DNA of 64,000 nt from Erodium maritimum (GCA_963921825.1 OY997593.1:58698039-58762038); one strand, 5' to 3'. Positions 10,904-22,602 are shown, numbered from the stretch's first letter. Translations and numbers: made by a program. Notes: generated from the letters alone by a model not told the origin.

Positions 10904-11926
10904 TAGGGGTGTGTACGGGCGGTTAACCGCCCGATCCGCACCTTAAATAGACCCGCCTGCACATTTGCGGATCGGATAATATTGTTCGCAAATCCGCCCA
11001 ACGAACCGCAATTTCAAATACCAATCCGTTCGATCGATCTCGGGCGGATCGATTGGAATCCGCAAAATTCGATGAATAAAATGAATAAATATTCAGACAT
11101 GAAATTGTTGAGATTCATGTAGCAGATGCATCCAAAAGAGAATAAAAATCAAGATTAATGAAGTCAAAAGTCATTTTCATACAACCTCACCAATATTAAT
11201 CAAGTGTTCCCAAAACACTTGGCTTATCAGTTAATCCCACACATGATTTTGGATCAGAAACCCCCCAAACCCCCAACATGGTCTTCGATCGTAAATACCC
11301 AGAACCCCAATTTTTTATCAGAAGCACGTAGGCCAAAATCCCCAACCGTAAATACCCAGCACCCCAACCCCTATCTCATGCTTGGTCTTGGACACAGACG
11401 ACTCTTGGGGCTCGATCAGACTCAACTTACTTGGTCTTCTGTGGGATCAATGACCTCTTGGGCTTCTCTTTTCGTAAAACTCAAAGCCGGGCGTCTAATT
11501 AAATCGACGAATTCGGCATGGAGGCTTCAAGGATCCTTTCAACAAAGTCTCGAGTGAAGCTTCACATATTTGGCCATTTGGGAACAAAAATGGCGAGAAG
11601 AAAGATGGAATGAGAGACGACGAGAGAGAGAAAGATTAGAAATGACAGAGAGAAAGTATGTTTGTTATTAGGGTTTGTGAGATTTGATCGAATGGTTGAA
11701 AGATAAAAGGTGGTTGAGAAATGGACGGTCAAGATGATGGGTTAGGCTGAGGTCGGGCTGATCGGGTGATCCGCGGATCCATGATACTTGATTCGTAATC
11801 CGTCCATTATGTTGCGATCGGATGTTTTGAGTCCCAAATCCGATCGGTAATCCAACGGATGACAACAATTCGGGATGTGGATCGGGTGGATTTTTGGGCA
11901 GGCCGCGGGTATTTTGCCCGCCCCTA
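10904..11926. mobile_element. Non-autonomous hAT-like element, 1,023 bp
   Basis: The termini are TAGGGGTGTGTACGGGCGG and its approximate inverse ending GCCCGCCCCTA, flanked by the 8-bp duplication GTAATTTG (10896-10903 and 11927-11934). TAGGGG termini with 8-bp duplications are typical of plant hAT elements. Removing it rejoins the LINE 3' region. Both ends have GGGCGG and CGGATC motifs repeated in inverted orientation. No transposase frame is present. Confidence 0.85.
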
Positions 11927-12175
11927 GTAATTTGTTTGCATTTTGTAGCTTGTGTTCTTTGTTTGCTTTATGCACCTTGCTTATTTCCTTTCCATAGAAA
12001 TAATGGAATTATAAAACCTCATTGATAAAATAAAAAAATCTTCCGTGAGTGAGATCAATTCAAGTCTAATTCACTTCCAAAAAAATTCTGTTTTTTTTTT
12101 AATTTGCGGGTCACATGGCTTTTAGAGGCCTAGTGACAATAGACAAATCCAGGTCTATCTATTGCATAAATACAT

Positions 12176-12533
12176 TGGGGAAACCATGGGTCCTAGCCCC
12201 CTTTGAGGTTTGTTTTGGCGATCCTAATTGGGCTTGACTTTTTCTTGCACTTCCCAACTACGCTTGACCTTTTCTTGCACTTCTCAACTACGCTTGACCT
12301 TTTTTTGCGAAAACTAACAATTTCCGTCTATTTTAACGGATTCTGTTAGGTTTTTGACACGTGTTGGTCACGTGCACAGTAGCATTTTTTTTAACGGAAT
12401 CGTCAAAATAGACGGAAAATGTTAGTTTGCACCAAAAATGGAAAGATCATAGTTGAGAAGTGCAAGGAAAGGTCAAGCCCAGTTAGGATCGCCAAAACAA
12501 ACCTCAAAGGGGGTTAGGACCCGTGGTTACCCC
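12176..12533. mobile_element. Mutator-like foldback MITE, about 358 bp, with G-box core
   Basis: The two halves are near-complete inverted repeats starting GGGGAAACCATGGGTCC, flanked by TAAATACAT at 12167-12175 and 12534-12542 (9 bp). Near the centre lie ACACGTG and CACGTGC motifs, G-box/ABRE-like cores. It is closely related in design to 37682-38025. It lies downstream of the ARF transcript. Confidence 0.82.
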
Positions 12534-12542
12534 TAAATACAT

Positions 12543-12928
12543 CCATAATTTACAAACATGCTATTGACGGAAAATAAATTCATCACATGGATAATACGAA
12601 AATAAAAACATGATAGGATAAAATCTAATCCAAAGTGTACATAAGACTCACAAACACATACACTTTGTTAATCAGCATCTGAGTGCACAAACACTGTTCT
12701 CTACAGCACAAACCAATAGGCTCAAAGAAGGAAGTCTGGTGACAAAATCCAAAGTGAGTATATGATAACAAGACTCCACATTAACTTTCACATCCACGAC
12801 TTTGATCTAAATATTGCAAAACCAACTCTAAACATTCAAATCTCCATATATGATTGAAAAGGGCTGAAGAAAGACATCCATCCTCTGCACAACCAGAATA
12901 CAAGTTGTTTTCTGACTGCTCCAATTGC
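12543..12928 (-). other. Probable terminal 3'UTR exon of the ARF17-like gene
   Basis: A good splice acceptor (TTTGCAG, AG at 12929-12930 on the minus strand) precedes this stretch, and a matching donor (CAG|GTATGT) is at 13604/13603, just after the ARF stop codon. The exon start at 12928 is reasonably placed; the polyadenylation end is not visible with certainty and probably lies around 12600-12700. Confidence 0.45.
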
Positions 12929-13603
12929 CTGCAAATGAAGAGAGAAACAATATCAACTTCTCCACTCAAACAAACCCCTCTATACAGTGATTACAATAAC
13001 ACTTGCAAACATGTTGAGGTTCCCCCTATATTTTAAGTTATTTAAAAACACACAAATTGTCATGTGGTTCAGGTCAATTTTCAGATAAAGAATATGCAAA
13101 AACTAGTCATCTATTGAAGGAAGGCGATGTCTTGAATTCTCCAAGGCCAAAAAGTACGAGGGCAAGATATCAGATAAAAGATTGTCATTTTGAAAAAGAA
13201 AAAGAAATAAGACCGTGATATGTAAATAGAGAATTACATGTCTAAGTTTCCTTATATTAGCCTAGGTATGAGCATATGATCCAGCAAAACTTAGAAAAGT
13301 TCCTCTTGATTCCACCAAAAAGTTCCTTTTCTCAGTTCAAAGCAGTCAGTTTGCAATCTTTAAAATGTAGCCTTGCCAGATTTACCCAATGGGAACAAGT
13401 CAGGATCATGAACCTCACACCCATTACCCAAAAGTTGAGCTGTCTGGTATTTGACTGTTTTGTGAAGTTAATTAACCAAAATTTTAAGTGTAGTTTAGTA
13501 ATGAACAATGTTCCAATTGATACGAAAATTTATCAGCAAGCTAGCTATTAATCATGTCATGAACCAGAAGCCTAATCAAAGTAAAGGTTGGAGATATACA
13601 TAC
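12929..13603 (-). other. Putative intron in the ARF17-like 3'UTR
   Basis: On the minus strand the donor reads CTGTACAG|GTATGTATATC and the acceptor CATTTGCAG|GCAATTGG, both strong consensus sites. The donor lies about 41 bases past the TGA at 13645-13647. No continuous coding frame crosses it, so an untranslated-region intron is the simplest reading. Confidence 0.5.
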
Positions 13604-13644
13604 CTGTACAGCTACCATCGGAACAGAAACAGCCCCCCACAACT

Positions 13645-16600
13645 TCATATAGGGCATGCTCCTACAGCGGAGGCTCTTTGGCATTGAACATCAAGCAGCT
13701 TTGTATACGGACGAGTCAAAGACAGATCCAATTGCTTGTTCAAGCCTCCCGTCTCATTGTTCTCTTTGGTTTCATCAGTTTCTGTGCAGCCCGTATCATC
13801 AAAATTACTCTCGGCTGGCTGACTCGTATGAATGACCTTACCAAACAATTGGAATGAACCAACACCAACTTTCGTTGTGCTGGAGGGATGCACACTGTTC
13901 TGGCTATCTGGCGACAAGTTCTCAGACTGAGGACTGCCAATATTCAGCTCTGTGGACACAGTTTTCAAGTTGGGAACCATATTGTTGCCAGAAATATTAC
14001 CCACAAACCTTGGAGGTGAATTATCACTCAGGAGGTTGGAGAAACTGGAAAGAGAAAAAGGATTTTGCCTGGCTCCCTGCATGCCAGCAGGAAAATTGTT
14101 GTAACTGAACATTGTTGGGCTCATGTGCTCCATAGGTAACTTTCCCATGGAAAAGAATTTTTCTCCCTCTCCAACCGTAGAATTTTGAGGGATCCTGAAT
14201 TTCTTTGCTGGGGGCATGGCAGTGTGAATTGAAGGGGTGGGCGCAACGAATTCAACTTGCCAAGGGCTCACCCTCCTCGCATTCGGCAGAACTTCAGGCT
14301 CGTCCCATGTAACCTGGTATTGAAATTGGTATCACAAATAGGTCGTATCAGCCACGCGAGGAAGTGAAGAAGTATTGGAAATATACATAAAACAGAAACA
14401 GTATATTTTATACTTATACACGGAGTTTTATGAATATCTATTGCTTACCAGCAACTACATCAAGAGAACTTACAGGGCTTAAATGCTAAATTGTTCATAG
14501 CACGTTAAGATCAAATTCCAACATTGCGAGTGAATTGACAAGATGGGAAGACCCTGACAGAATAATGACTGGGAAATGAAGTGTTGTATGTTCTGTATTT
14601 TTGCTCTATTATCTCATTTGAGAGAAAAAAAGTATAAATATATACGCCTTTTAACTTCCCAAACAATATCAACTATATGTGCTGCAGACAAACAAAATTC
14701 ATAGACACAGATGTGAAGAAAAGTAGGGAGAGAGTAAAAAAATAGGGATAATTGTCAAAACATGCACTTATGTTTCGTCCACAAACGAAATAGTGCACAA
14801 TGTTTTGTCCACGTCGTCTGGCTACCCTTATGAATCGTCCACGCACTTCTATTAGAAAAGTGTAACAGCAGAACCTGAATCGACAATTTTGCCCTTTTGG
14901 TTTGAAATTCAAAAATAAGAATTTCGTCCAAAAAAATGAGTGGCTGAGGATTGTTAGGGCAATTTCGTCCAAAAAAAAATTCAGACACAAGCACATGATA
15001 GCACGTGAGGCTACAGATTCGAATATTCTGTTATTTTTACTGACAGATGTGCGTGGACGATTCATAAGGGTAGCCAGACGACGTGGACAAAACATTGTGC
15101 ACTATTTCGTTTGTGGACGAAACATAAGTGCATGTTTTGACAATTATCCCAAAAAAATACAATCCACATTAAACTACAAAATAGTTGAGTTTCTCGTTTC
15201 CCAGTTCATACTTCACAAATACTTCAATGCCAATTTTACCTAAAACATGCATTTGATCATAAGTTTCGCTTCTAGGCAAAGCAATGGAAACATAACAGGG
15301 AATATTCTGTTCAGGCGAAAAGAGTAGAAGGCCATATATACATTTAGTTGTGTATGGGCACAAAACTGAACTGACAGTGCCAGAAATACATGGATTTGAA
15401 AAAATTATGAAATTTGCAATCAATGGGATACCCGGAGTTTCATAATTATAGAGAGGGTTCAGTTATTAGCTCTTAGTATATATGGCATTATTGATACTCC
15501 AGTCAAATCATTAAAGTTGAATCAAAAAGTCATTATTTACACTTATAATTGGGATACCAACGACGCTCAGGATGACAACGTTCATTATATTGGAACAATG
15601 AATTGAAGGATACCCTTCATGATCAAATACAGATAATGGGCCAAAAGTAACGAACAACACTCAGGACGACAACACTAATTGCACTGGAAACAATGAACTG
15701 AAATATACCCTTCATGAACAAATACAGATAATGGGCCAAAAATAACATTAAGTGACATGCTGTTTCATGGGTAAGTCAAAGCTACCAACTCCCATGCAAT
15801 TGACAACTCCAAAGTTTTTTTTAGAAATGCTCCAAATATTAACTCAATTTATAAATGCATTCTTTACAGGGTTGTAGCTTCAAGAACTCGGCAAGAGTTG
15901 AACAGTTGGTAACACACCACTCATCTTTGGTCTGTATCTAATAACTATCTTTTACTGCATATTTCTTGGGCTCCTTTAAAATGCACCTTACAATTTTACA
16001 GCACCCAAGTTAGTGTTACAGCTATTAACCTCAAGCAAAATACCAGGACAGGATGAAAGGGGTACAAACATTTACTAGTACCTCAAAATGTTTTGATATT
16101 GCTACCAACATCTACCGTCATCTTAAGATACATAATCTGTAAACTTTTACTAGCTATATGGACACTTATATCTTTCACCAGATTTCAAGATGATCTACCT
16201 AACTGTATCAGTAAATGAACGCTACAATTTGGAACAGGCATCCATAGTCCAAGCACATAAGAGAAAAATAAAAGTAGAATTGAAAGAAAGCTAAACATCT
16301 GTTCTCCACCTATTTCCAGGACACTACCAATGAGTACTCTGATTACCAATGAGTACTCTGATTAGCAGTCATAATTATAGTACATCTCTAAGAACATTTT
16401 GTTGGCAGTCCTATCAACCCAAATGAGAATAAAGAAAATGCAGTTGACTCCCATGGGTTATTCGTACCAAGCGCAAATTGTAAAGTAAACAAAATAAAAT
16501 TAAGCAACACAGTTTAATATGGCATACACTATCATTAGATAAATGTAAGTCCAATTAATTCTATATCCCACAATGAAATTGCAGATTGTAATCACAATGG

Positions 16601-17809
16601 TATCAGACAAGTGGCACATTATGTACCACATCAATCTCAACAGACATCAAAACCAGATTCAAATGGTAAGATTGAGGAAAGAATATATACAAATACAAAA
16701 TCAACAAACAACAAAGTAATTAATCCAAACAGATAAAAAAAAAAAGTAAGTATCCCGCTGTATACCTGAAGCATCCGCCATGGAGATCCCTGCCACGGTC
16801 CTCCATCAGCTGGCATAGAAGCCGCTGAGACCGTCCCCTGAAACCAAGACGTCCTAGATGAATCTTCGATCTCCATTGCCATTTTCACTCTCATCCCAGC
16901 TGACCAGAACAGATTGAGAGAGTCCTCCACCACCTTGGCCTTCACCACAAAGTCGGACCACCCGGCCCTAGGGTAGTAGACGACTTCGAACGGCAAGCCT
17001 TGCGCAGCCAGTTCGGCGGCCTCGACCACGGCCTCCAATGACACCTTCCCCTTGCCGTTCCTGGAAAACCCATCCTTAGCTCCCCCATTCTGCTCCTCCG
17101 ACCTGGCCCTAAGCCCGCCAATGTCGAACCCCCACCTGGCCCCATCCCCGCCACCGCTGGACCGCACAACCCTCCTGATCCCAACGAACATCTCGCCCTT
17201 GGAATTCCGCATGAAAACGACAGAATCGCCGGCCACCAACTTCTTATGGTTCACGAATTTGCTCCATCCCGTAGTCAGCAAGTGGCGCCGCGGAGTCCCG
17301 CGGTAAATGTGCCTGAAATCCCAAACGACGCCGTGGACGTCCGTGATCGAGAGAGTCTGGACCGGCGGGTCGGCCTGGTAATCAAGCGGGGGGAAAACCG
17401 AGTCGGCGCAGAACCTAGGGACCGAGAACCCGCCGCCATTGTTGGCATCAGAGGGAGTCAAAATCTTGGCGAAGGAGACAAGCCTGTCTTCCAACTCAGA
17501 ATCATCGGAAATCGGCGGCGGGGGAGGCGAGTGATGGCCGAGGGGGACGAGCAGAAGCTTGGCGAAGACCTCATCGGTGAGAGGATCGGCGAGGAAGTGG
17601 AGGGCGGAGATGCGGCAGAGGACGAGGGGTTTAGAGAGGGCGAGAGGGGAGAGGGGAGCAGAAGCAAAGGAGGTATGCTCGAGATGACCCTGAGGGAAGT
17701 AGTAAACCCTAGAGTGGAGGGAAGGGATCTGGAAGAAGGATCCGGCGCAGGCCCGCCAGACGCGGGGGTCGAGGGGGCGGCGATCGGAGGAAGACGGTGG
17801 CGCGGACAT
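13645..17809 (-). CDS. ARF17-like: Auxin response factor, class C, ARF17-like (2 coding exons, 570 aa)
   Basis: Nuclear DNA-binding transcription factor of the auxin pathway, predicted repressor class. Coding exons are 16766-17809 (348 codons) and 13645-14313 (222 codons plus TGA). The donor CAG|GTATAC and acceptor ACCAG|GTT join in phase 0 to give [11 protein letters not shown], a conserved ARF junction. The start is the Met at 17807-17809, where family similarity begins ([22 protein letters not shown]); an in-frame Met 49 codons upstream extends into unrelated sequence. The B3 domain is about residues 113-215 ([18 protein letters not shown]), and the ARF domain about 272-375. The C-terminal half is Ser/Pro/Asn-rich and ends without a PB1 (Aux/IAA interaction) domain, which distinguishes ARF17 from ARF10 and ARF16 and predicts auxin-independent activity. 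A miR160 site lies in exon 2. The 2,452-bp intron holds a foldback element and the parent of the 0.9-kb duplicate. Confidence 0.93.
14066..14086 (-). promoter_or_regulatory. miR160 target site in ARF exon 2
   Basis: The 21 plus-strand bases here equal the mature miR160 sequence except at one position (C where the miRNA has U), so the minus-strand transcript is complementary throughout, with one G:U wobble. It encodes AGMQGAR in frame, as in known class C ARF genes. miR160-guided cleavage of ARF10/16/17 transcripts is established; its operation here is inferred. Confidence 0.93.
14745..15150. mobile_element. Mutator-like foldback MITE, 406 bp, near-perfect arms, inside the ARF intron
   Basis: The outer arms (about 105 bp each, beginning GGGATAATTGTC) are essentially perfect inverted repeats, separated by a roughly 195-bp loop. 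The flanks carry the 9-bp duplication AAAAAAATA (14736-14744 and 15151-15159). The perfect arms imply a recent insertion. The terminal GGGATAATT matches the element at 1140-1620. Transcription of the ARF pre-mRNA would produce a long hairpin. Confidence 0.9.
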
Positions 17810-18671
17810 TGAGGAGAAGAGTAGGGTTTTAGGAGACGCGGTCTGGTCCCTGCTGTTTCTATCCAACCATTTATTTCGAAAATTAGACGATGTTTCACAC
17901 AAACACGCCGGAGGTGTCCTATTTGTGTTCGACGTGATGTCCGAGCCAGAGCACACTGTGCCGTTCAGGGGTAGGAGAACACCAATTTACACTTTTGCCC
18001 TCAGATTGGTCACGAGATTACGGTTTTGACCACGACAACGTAACTGCATCTCGAGAGTGGACTCCACTCGCCAACACAACATACACTTATTTTAGTGACC
18101 ATTAAATGTTATGCTCTTAGGATATTTAATTAGCTTAAAATCTTAGGACATAGGGTGGAAGCTATAGGGTTAGGGGTGTAGTATAGGGACAAGGAACTTG
18201 ACCAAAAATGGAAAAGACAGTGGGTGTACTAACTGGGAACACACACATTCAGTGCTTTTAATTGCAATTAAATTAGACCCCACGTACCCTTTCCTGGACG
18301 TGGACCCCACACCCTCTTGTAACAGAAAATAGAAGTCGGCGGTTGAGATTTGGACGCGTTGACTTGACTATCTATACCATTTCAATAATTTATTAAACAA
18401 ATTGGATATTACTGTTTTTTTATGTTGTCCCCGACACCAAGTACCGTGTCACATTATTTCTTCCAGAAATTCCACTTATTAATTTTAAAACATGAACGCC
18501 AATTGATATTCTCACGTGTCAAAATTCCACTAACAATCAAATGTAAAACAACAAATCCTAAGAAGCTAAGCATTATTTGCTATCAAGTCTCTACAACAGA
18601 GGACTTGTTGTCTGTCTGATGAGATCTAAGTAAGGGTTGAGTCCATTTCTAATGAATGATAAGGGAAGGTT
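17810..18671. other. ARF17-like promoter and intergenic spacer
   Basis: The spacer lies between the ARF start codon and the galactosyltransferase stop. The first 150 bp upstream of the ARF start are GC-richer leader. I could not place a TATA box or a specific operator confidently. No gene is seen. Confidence 0.5.
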
Positions 18672-21113
18672 TCAAAAGAGAGCGTTCCAGACCAAGCCTT
18701 CACTTTCGCCGCATCTCTGGTGGACCAGTTTGATCCTCTCCACAGATTTACAAATTCCGCTGCAGCTCCAATCGAAGGATGCAATGCATGCGTTGCCTGA
18801 CTGTGCCTTCCATTGACATTCTGTACAAATTCGATATTGTTATGACCCTGACTAGAAACAAAAACGCCGTTTCTGTTTTCAGGACGGTACCTGGAGTCCC
18901 ACAACACATGTTCCGGTCATCAATGTGCTCAACTTCAAGACCGATGAACCAAGAACCCAGAGATACGTCCTCATTGGCATACTTGTGCAGTAAGTGCCTG
19001 TTTTCACAATCAACACAACACTTGCTCAAACAAAAGGTTTTCGTGTCACCATAGTTTAAGAAATCCAGTATCACTAAATATATTAGACAAGAGCGAGCTT
19101 GGAAATGAAATCTTATTACTGATTGGTGTAGATGTATGTGGCAAGATCCTTTGATATTGCATATATCTGTCCTGTTGCATGTCGGAAGTACTTGTTCCCT
19201 GCTTCACCAAACTTCCAGTACTCAGGTTCGTGGTATTTGACATTCCTAACCAAAGTAAGTTTGAAACATCAATACAAGGTTAAAGAACAAACTACATATA
19301 TATAAATGGCCTAATTGCAAAAAAAAGTATCATTACTCATTAGGTATTCACTTTTTGTAAATCATAGTCCTCTTTTTTGATAATTGAAAAAAAGTGTCCT
19401 ACACTTGTATTTTTGCTGCATTTCATTACCCTTATAACATGGTAAGTGAAACAAAAATTCCAGAATTTTCATCATCCTTAATTTTCTTCCTTTTTGAGCG
19501 TACAAAGAGGAAAATAACTAAGAGGGGTGGAAATTATGGATTCTTTGGTTTTTACTTGTTATTTTTAAAATTTTAAAGGGTAAAATTAACATTTTGAAAC
19601 GAGTTCGCAAAAAGTGAATACTTTACAGTACTTTTTGCAATCATCCCTATATAAATTCCAAATAGCTTTGAGAGTGTTACTTCTTAGCAAGAACGGGTCC
19701 GGATTTCATACAGCCAATGTAGACTCTGGGCTTGGACCTATGACGGGCAAGAGATGTGGCTAGCACGCCTAAATTGACATGCACATCATCGTCCACCTTT
19801 ACATAGTATTCAGCATCCCATGTTTCCACTGCCGTGGAAAAAAATGTTTTTGTTTTTGCAGGCAATTCATGATACCCTTCAACGTGCTCCTGCATGATAA
19901 TGCAAGTTTCAGACTCAAATCACTGCAACAAATGTTATACTTTCCAAACTGTGAGCAACGAATTTGAATTGGCCTTCTCTTCTCACCAGCCTGATGAAGT
20001 CTTTATGCTGAGCATCTTCTGAATCAATAGCTCGATCCAGAATACAGTTGGGTGTTGCACTAAATCAATCAACAGAAACATTACCAGGATTAGTTCTCCT
20101 AGTGACTATGACATGATGATATTGCCTGATCATATAATAAAGTGATAATTACAAAAAGACGTATAATAAATACACTATTACAATTATCCCTACAATATAC
20201 ACCAAACATTATGAGCGCAAGTTCATATGAACTTGCCTAATGAAATTCTGCGAGCTCGGGGTACTCAAAGTAATAATTTACCTGTGACCAATCATGAAGC
20301 GGACAACAATGCCTTTCTCTTCCTCTAGCTGCACAAGCTTTTCCCCTAATTTAACATCATAAACATACTCAATGGATGTGAAGAAATAAAACTCCAAAGA
20401 CGGTAGCACAATGCAATACCCTGAGGCATCCAAGTTGCTCTGATTGAATCACGACGTTTCCTACTGCTAAAAGAAGTGTTGATTCCAACAACCATAAACA
20501 CTTTCTTCCTCGGTCTTCCTTGATGAGAAAGGGAGTCCTCCAAGCCTCCAATCTCCCGAGTATTCCGAGTGGCACTCAACTCCATATTCAGCAATGAAAT
20601 GGTCTTGTCTAGAGATCTATCACAAAAACACACCATAAGCCCAAACCTAACCTAATTGGCTACAGAAGACCACAAAATGGCACTCACTCAATTGCTTCAT
20701 GGGTCTTGTAAACTTCCTTCACAACATCCTCGTCTCGTCTAGGCTTCCTCTACAAAACATAGGAACAAATTGGGATTTTTTTTAAATAATGTCTTGAAAC
20801 TAATACATTAATTAATTAACAACGGACCTTGTTGATTGGGCAACCACCGGGGACGATTTGCGTCTGTCGTTCCCGTTGACGCTGCGCTATGATCTGACCT
20901 TTGGTTTCATGCGAAGCCCATAACCTGCAAAGACCCATTACCAGAAGTTCAAAAATCGACATCGCAGACACAAACGAGCAATCCAAATTGGGGATCGATG
21001 AGAGAGGAGAAGAAATCGAACCCGGTTGTGAAGAGAATTCCGAGGAGGAAGCAAGAGAGGCAGATGACAGGGACCCATTTGACCGAGATTCTATTTGAGC
21101 TTCTGTTCTTCAT
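18672..21113 (-). CDS. Beta-1,3-galactosyltransferase, Golgi type II membrane protein (10 exons, 391 aa)
   Basis: Glycosyltransferase family 31 enzyme that transfers galactose in the Golgi to glycans such as arabinogalactan or N-glycans. Exons on the minus strand: 21022-21113, 20828-20924, 20688-20749, 20420-20616, 20282-20345, 19987-20059, 19681-19889, 19120-19245, 18891-18997, 18672-18820. All have GT-AG borders and consistent phase, summing to 1,176 nt. The start [12 protein letters not shown] is followed by a single signal anchor (about residues 13-31, [16 protein letters not shown]). Residues about 15-105 fit the plant DUF4094 stem ([20 protein letters not shown]). The catalytic domain has [13 protein letters not shown], the metal-binding VDDDVHVN (DDD at 228-230) and NEDVSLG (E316-D317-V318). 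The C-terminus CQWKAQSG...[11 protein letters not shown] matches the family. Length is normal. An intron-less copy of exons 1-3 at 24.6 kb confirms two of the introns. The exact acceptor substrate cannot be told. Confidence 0.93.
19308..19647. mobile_element. Mutator-like foldback MITE, 340 bp, in galactosyltransferase intron 7
   Basis: Inverted termini (left GGCCTAATTGCAAAAAAAAG, right end TTTTTGCAATCATCCC) share further inverted blocks such as GTATTCACTTTTTG. The flanking 9-bp duplication is TATATAAAT (19299-19307 and 19648-19656). The host intron (19246-19680) is 435 bp, so without the insert it would be about 86 bp, a normal short plant intron. No coding capacity. Confidence 0.85.
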
Positions 21114-22336
21114 GATCGAGGTCGAGAGAAAGTGAATTGAAATGTTACTGGTTCGATTTCGATTTCGATGTGTGTTGGGGAAGGAGAAGGAGAGAAAGGG
21201 CTAGAATGTGATTGTGGATGGTGGTGCCATACGCCATTAACGCCGCCGGTCAAGCTCAGCTCTTGTTTTCTTCCTTGTTCATGGGATTGGGTCAGTGTTG
21301 AATTCAAAGCTGCTGTCTTCTTCTCGTTTCTCTCCAACAAAAGACATCACTCCATGATAGTAGGATCGCAGATAAGTAATACCTCTACTTTTATTTTTTA
21401 TTTAAATATATATTAATTAACACATAAATAACCATTTTAATGCGTACATTTGTTAAGACTATGAAATTGTACTTTCAAACCTTCATGACATGTTTGGGAA
21501 CTTGGTCGACTGTTTTTCTATCTTGTGTATGTGGTGATCAATATTTGCCGTTTAATTTCTTCCAAAACTTTGGTTGTAGATGGAATTCATGATAGAGCTT
21601 TTAACTTTAAAATGTATTTATCGCAATCTTAAACTTTATTTTTGTGTCAAACTAGCAAAGTTTGCTCATAGAGATTTTGTAAATCATCTCATGTTGTTGC
21701 CTTGATCTATTGATTTTTTGTTCAATTTTTTATTACTATTTTAGGGGTGATTTAGTCATTTTATACAAAAATCAACGGTGATATAAAATAACCAAATCTA
21801 TAACATAGAACATTTTTAAGTTGAATTTTGAATAACGAGAACATTCTTGTTCCCATATCGAGTGTGGTAACAAATATAAAAAACTCGTTGTTTTTGACCA
21901 AGTGGTTGGACATACAATCTAGTATTCAAATTATGAAAAGGAAGAAGACACATAAACCCATAAGAGAGAATGTCTAGAAGAGATTAATGGTATGAGATTT
22001 GCCTATAAATATCTTAAATGTAGTTACGAACTTATGACTTGGTAGTTACGAATCCATACCCATTACCATTAGAACACAGATCTCAATTAGATAAGCTAAC
22101 AGACATGAACGTGCCTTGGAGACCAAGACAACTCCAAAACAACGACTAACATTAAACGGTAAAAGACTTAAATGACCTTAGTTTCAATGGCTGCAAAACT
22201 TCCGACTTAAGCTTTCCCTTCTCCATTTCTTCCTTTCATGACATGAACTATATGCACTATCTTATATATACTGAAGATTTACACCAACATTCCAACAGCT
22301 CTTAAAGGTAATGGTACTGAGAGCATGAGACTGAGA
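21114..22336. other. Galactosyltransferase promoter and AT-rich spacer
   Basis: The interval begins with a purine/pyrimidine-rich leader upstream of the galactosyltransferase start (to about 21340) and continues as AT-rich DNA. No frame with domains and no clear element ends were found. Confidence 0.5.
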
Positions 22337-22602
22337 CTAAGATTGGACCAACCTTGGGTGGTATCTGCTTTCCATGAATTGGTACAAAGGAACATCAGAG
22401 GTACTTATGATAGTTAAAAGCTCAATTATAATACTATAAGAGCTGACCATTTTAGACAAATTTGATAAATAGAGGAGAAATAAATTTTTTTTTGTAGAGA
22501 GTGGGGTCGTGGGATAACCAGGCTCTGATACCATATTGGAAGACAACTCAACTAAAAGCTCAAGCTGATGGTTAAAGAACCAATTATAATTATATTCTAA
22601 CA
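22337..22602 (-). mobile_element. Remnant of a small-LTR retrotransposon (TRIM-like): LTR end and primer site
   Basis: Read on the minus strand, 22602-22537 starts TGTTAGAATATAATTATAA and ends GTCTTCCA. Three bases later comes TGGTATCAGAGC (22522-22533), the initiator-Met tRNA primer-binding site. This is the layout of a 5' LTR, here only about 66 bp if complete. A 69-codon frame follows (22337-22546) with no recognisable gag. I did not find a matching second LTR, so the element is probably truncated. Confidence 0.55.

Larger units (their letters stand above)
2990..12035 (+). mobile_element. Old LINE interrupted by three later insertions
   Basis: When the inserts at 4131-6075, 7097-9098 and 10904-11926 are skipped, the remainder reads as one plus-strand non-LTR element. 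It has a highly charged ORF1-like segment (about 3290-4085), the endonuclease (6081-6500), the region before the reverse transcriptase (6700-7089), a deleted reverse transcriptase core (9106-9300), the RT C-terminal region and zinc-finger-like domain (9300-10480), and an A-rich 3' end near 12030. Each insert restores LINE continuity when removed at its target duplication. Many stops and frameshifts show it is dead. The exact 5' end is unclear (between about 2900 and 3300). Confidence 0.75.

Noticed and set aside
14673-15243. Overlapping frames of 79-140 codons on both strands
   Set aside because: They are produced by the palindromic MITE; the same peptide appears on both strands, as expected of inverted arms.
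16942-17812. Long plus-strand and alternate-frame openings opposite ARF exon 1
   Set aside because: GC-rich shadow frames of the B3-domain exon; no independent similarity.
17810-17956. Upstream in-frame Met extending the ARF by 49 codons
   Set aside because: The extension has no similarity to ARF N-termini, whereas conserved sequence starts after the Met at 17809.
20140-20215. Possible small foldback (GATAATTAC ... CAATTATCCC) in galactosyltransferase intron 5
   Set aside because: Only about 60 bp with weak arms and no convincing target duplication.
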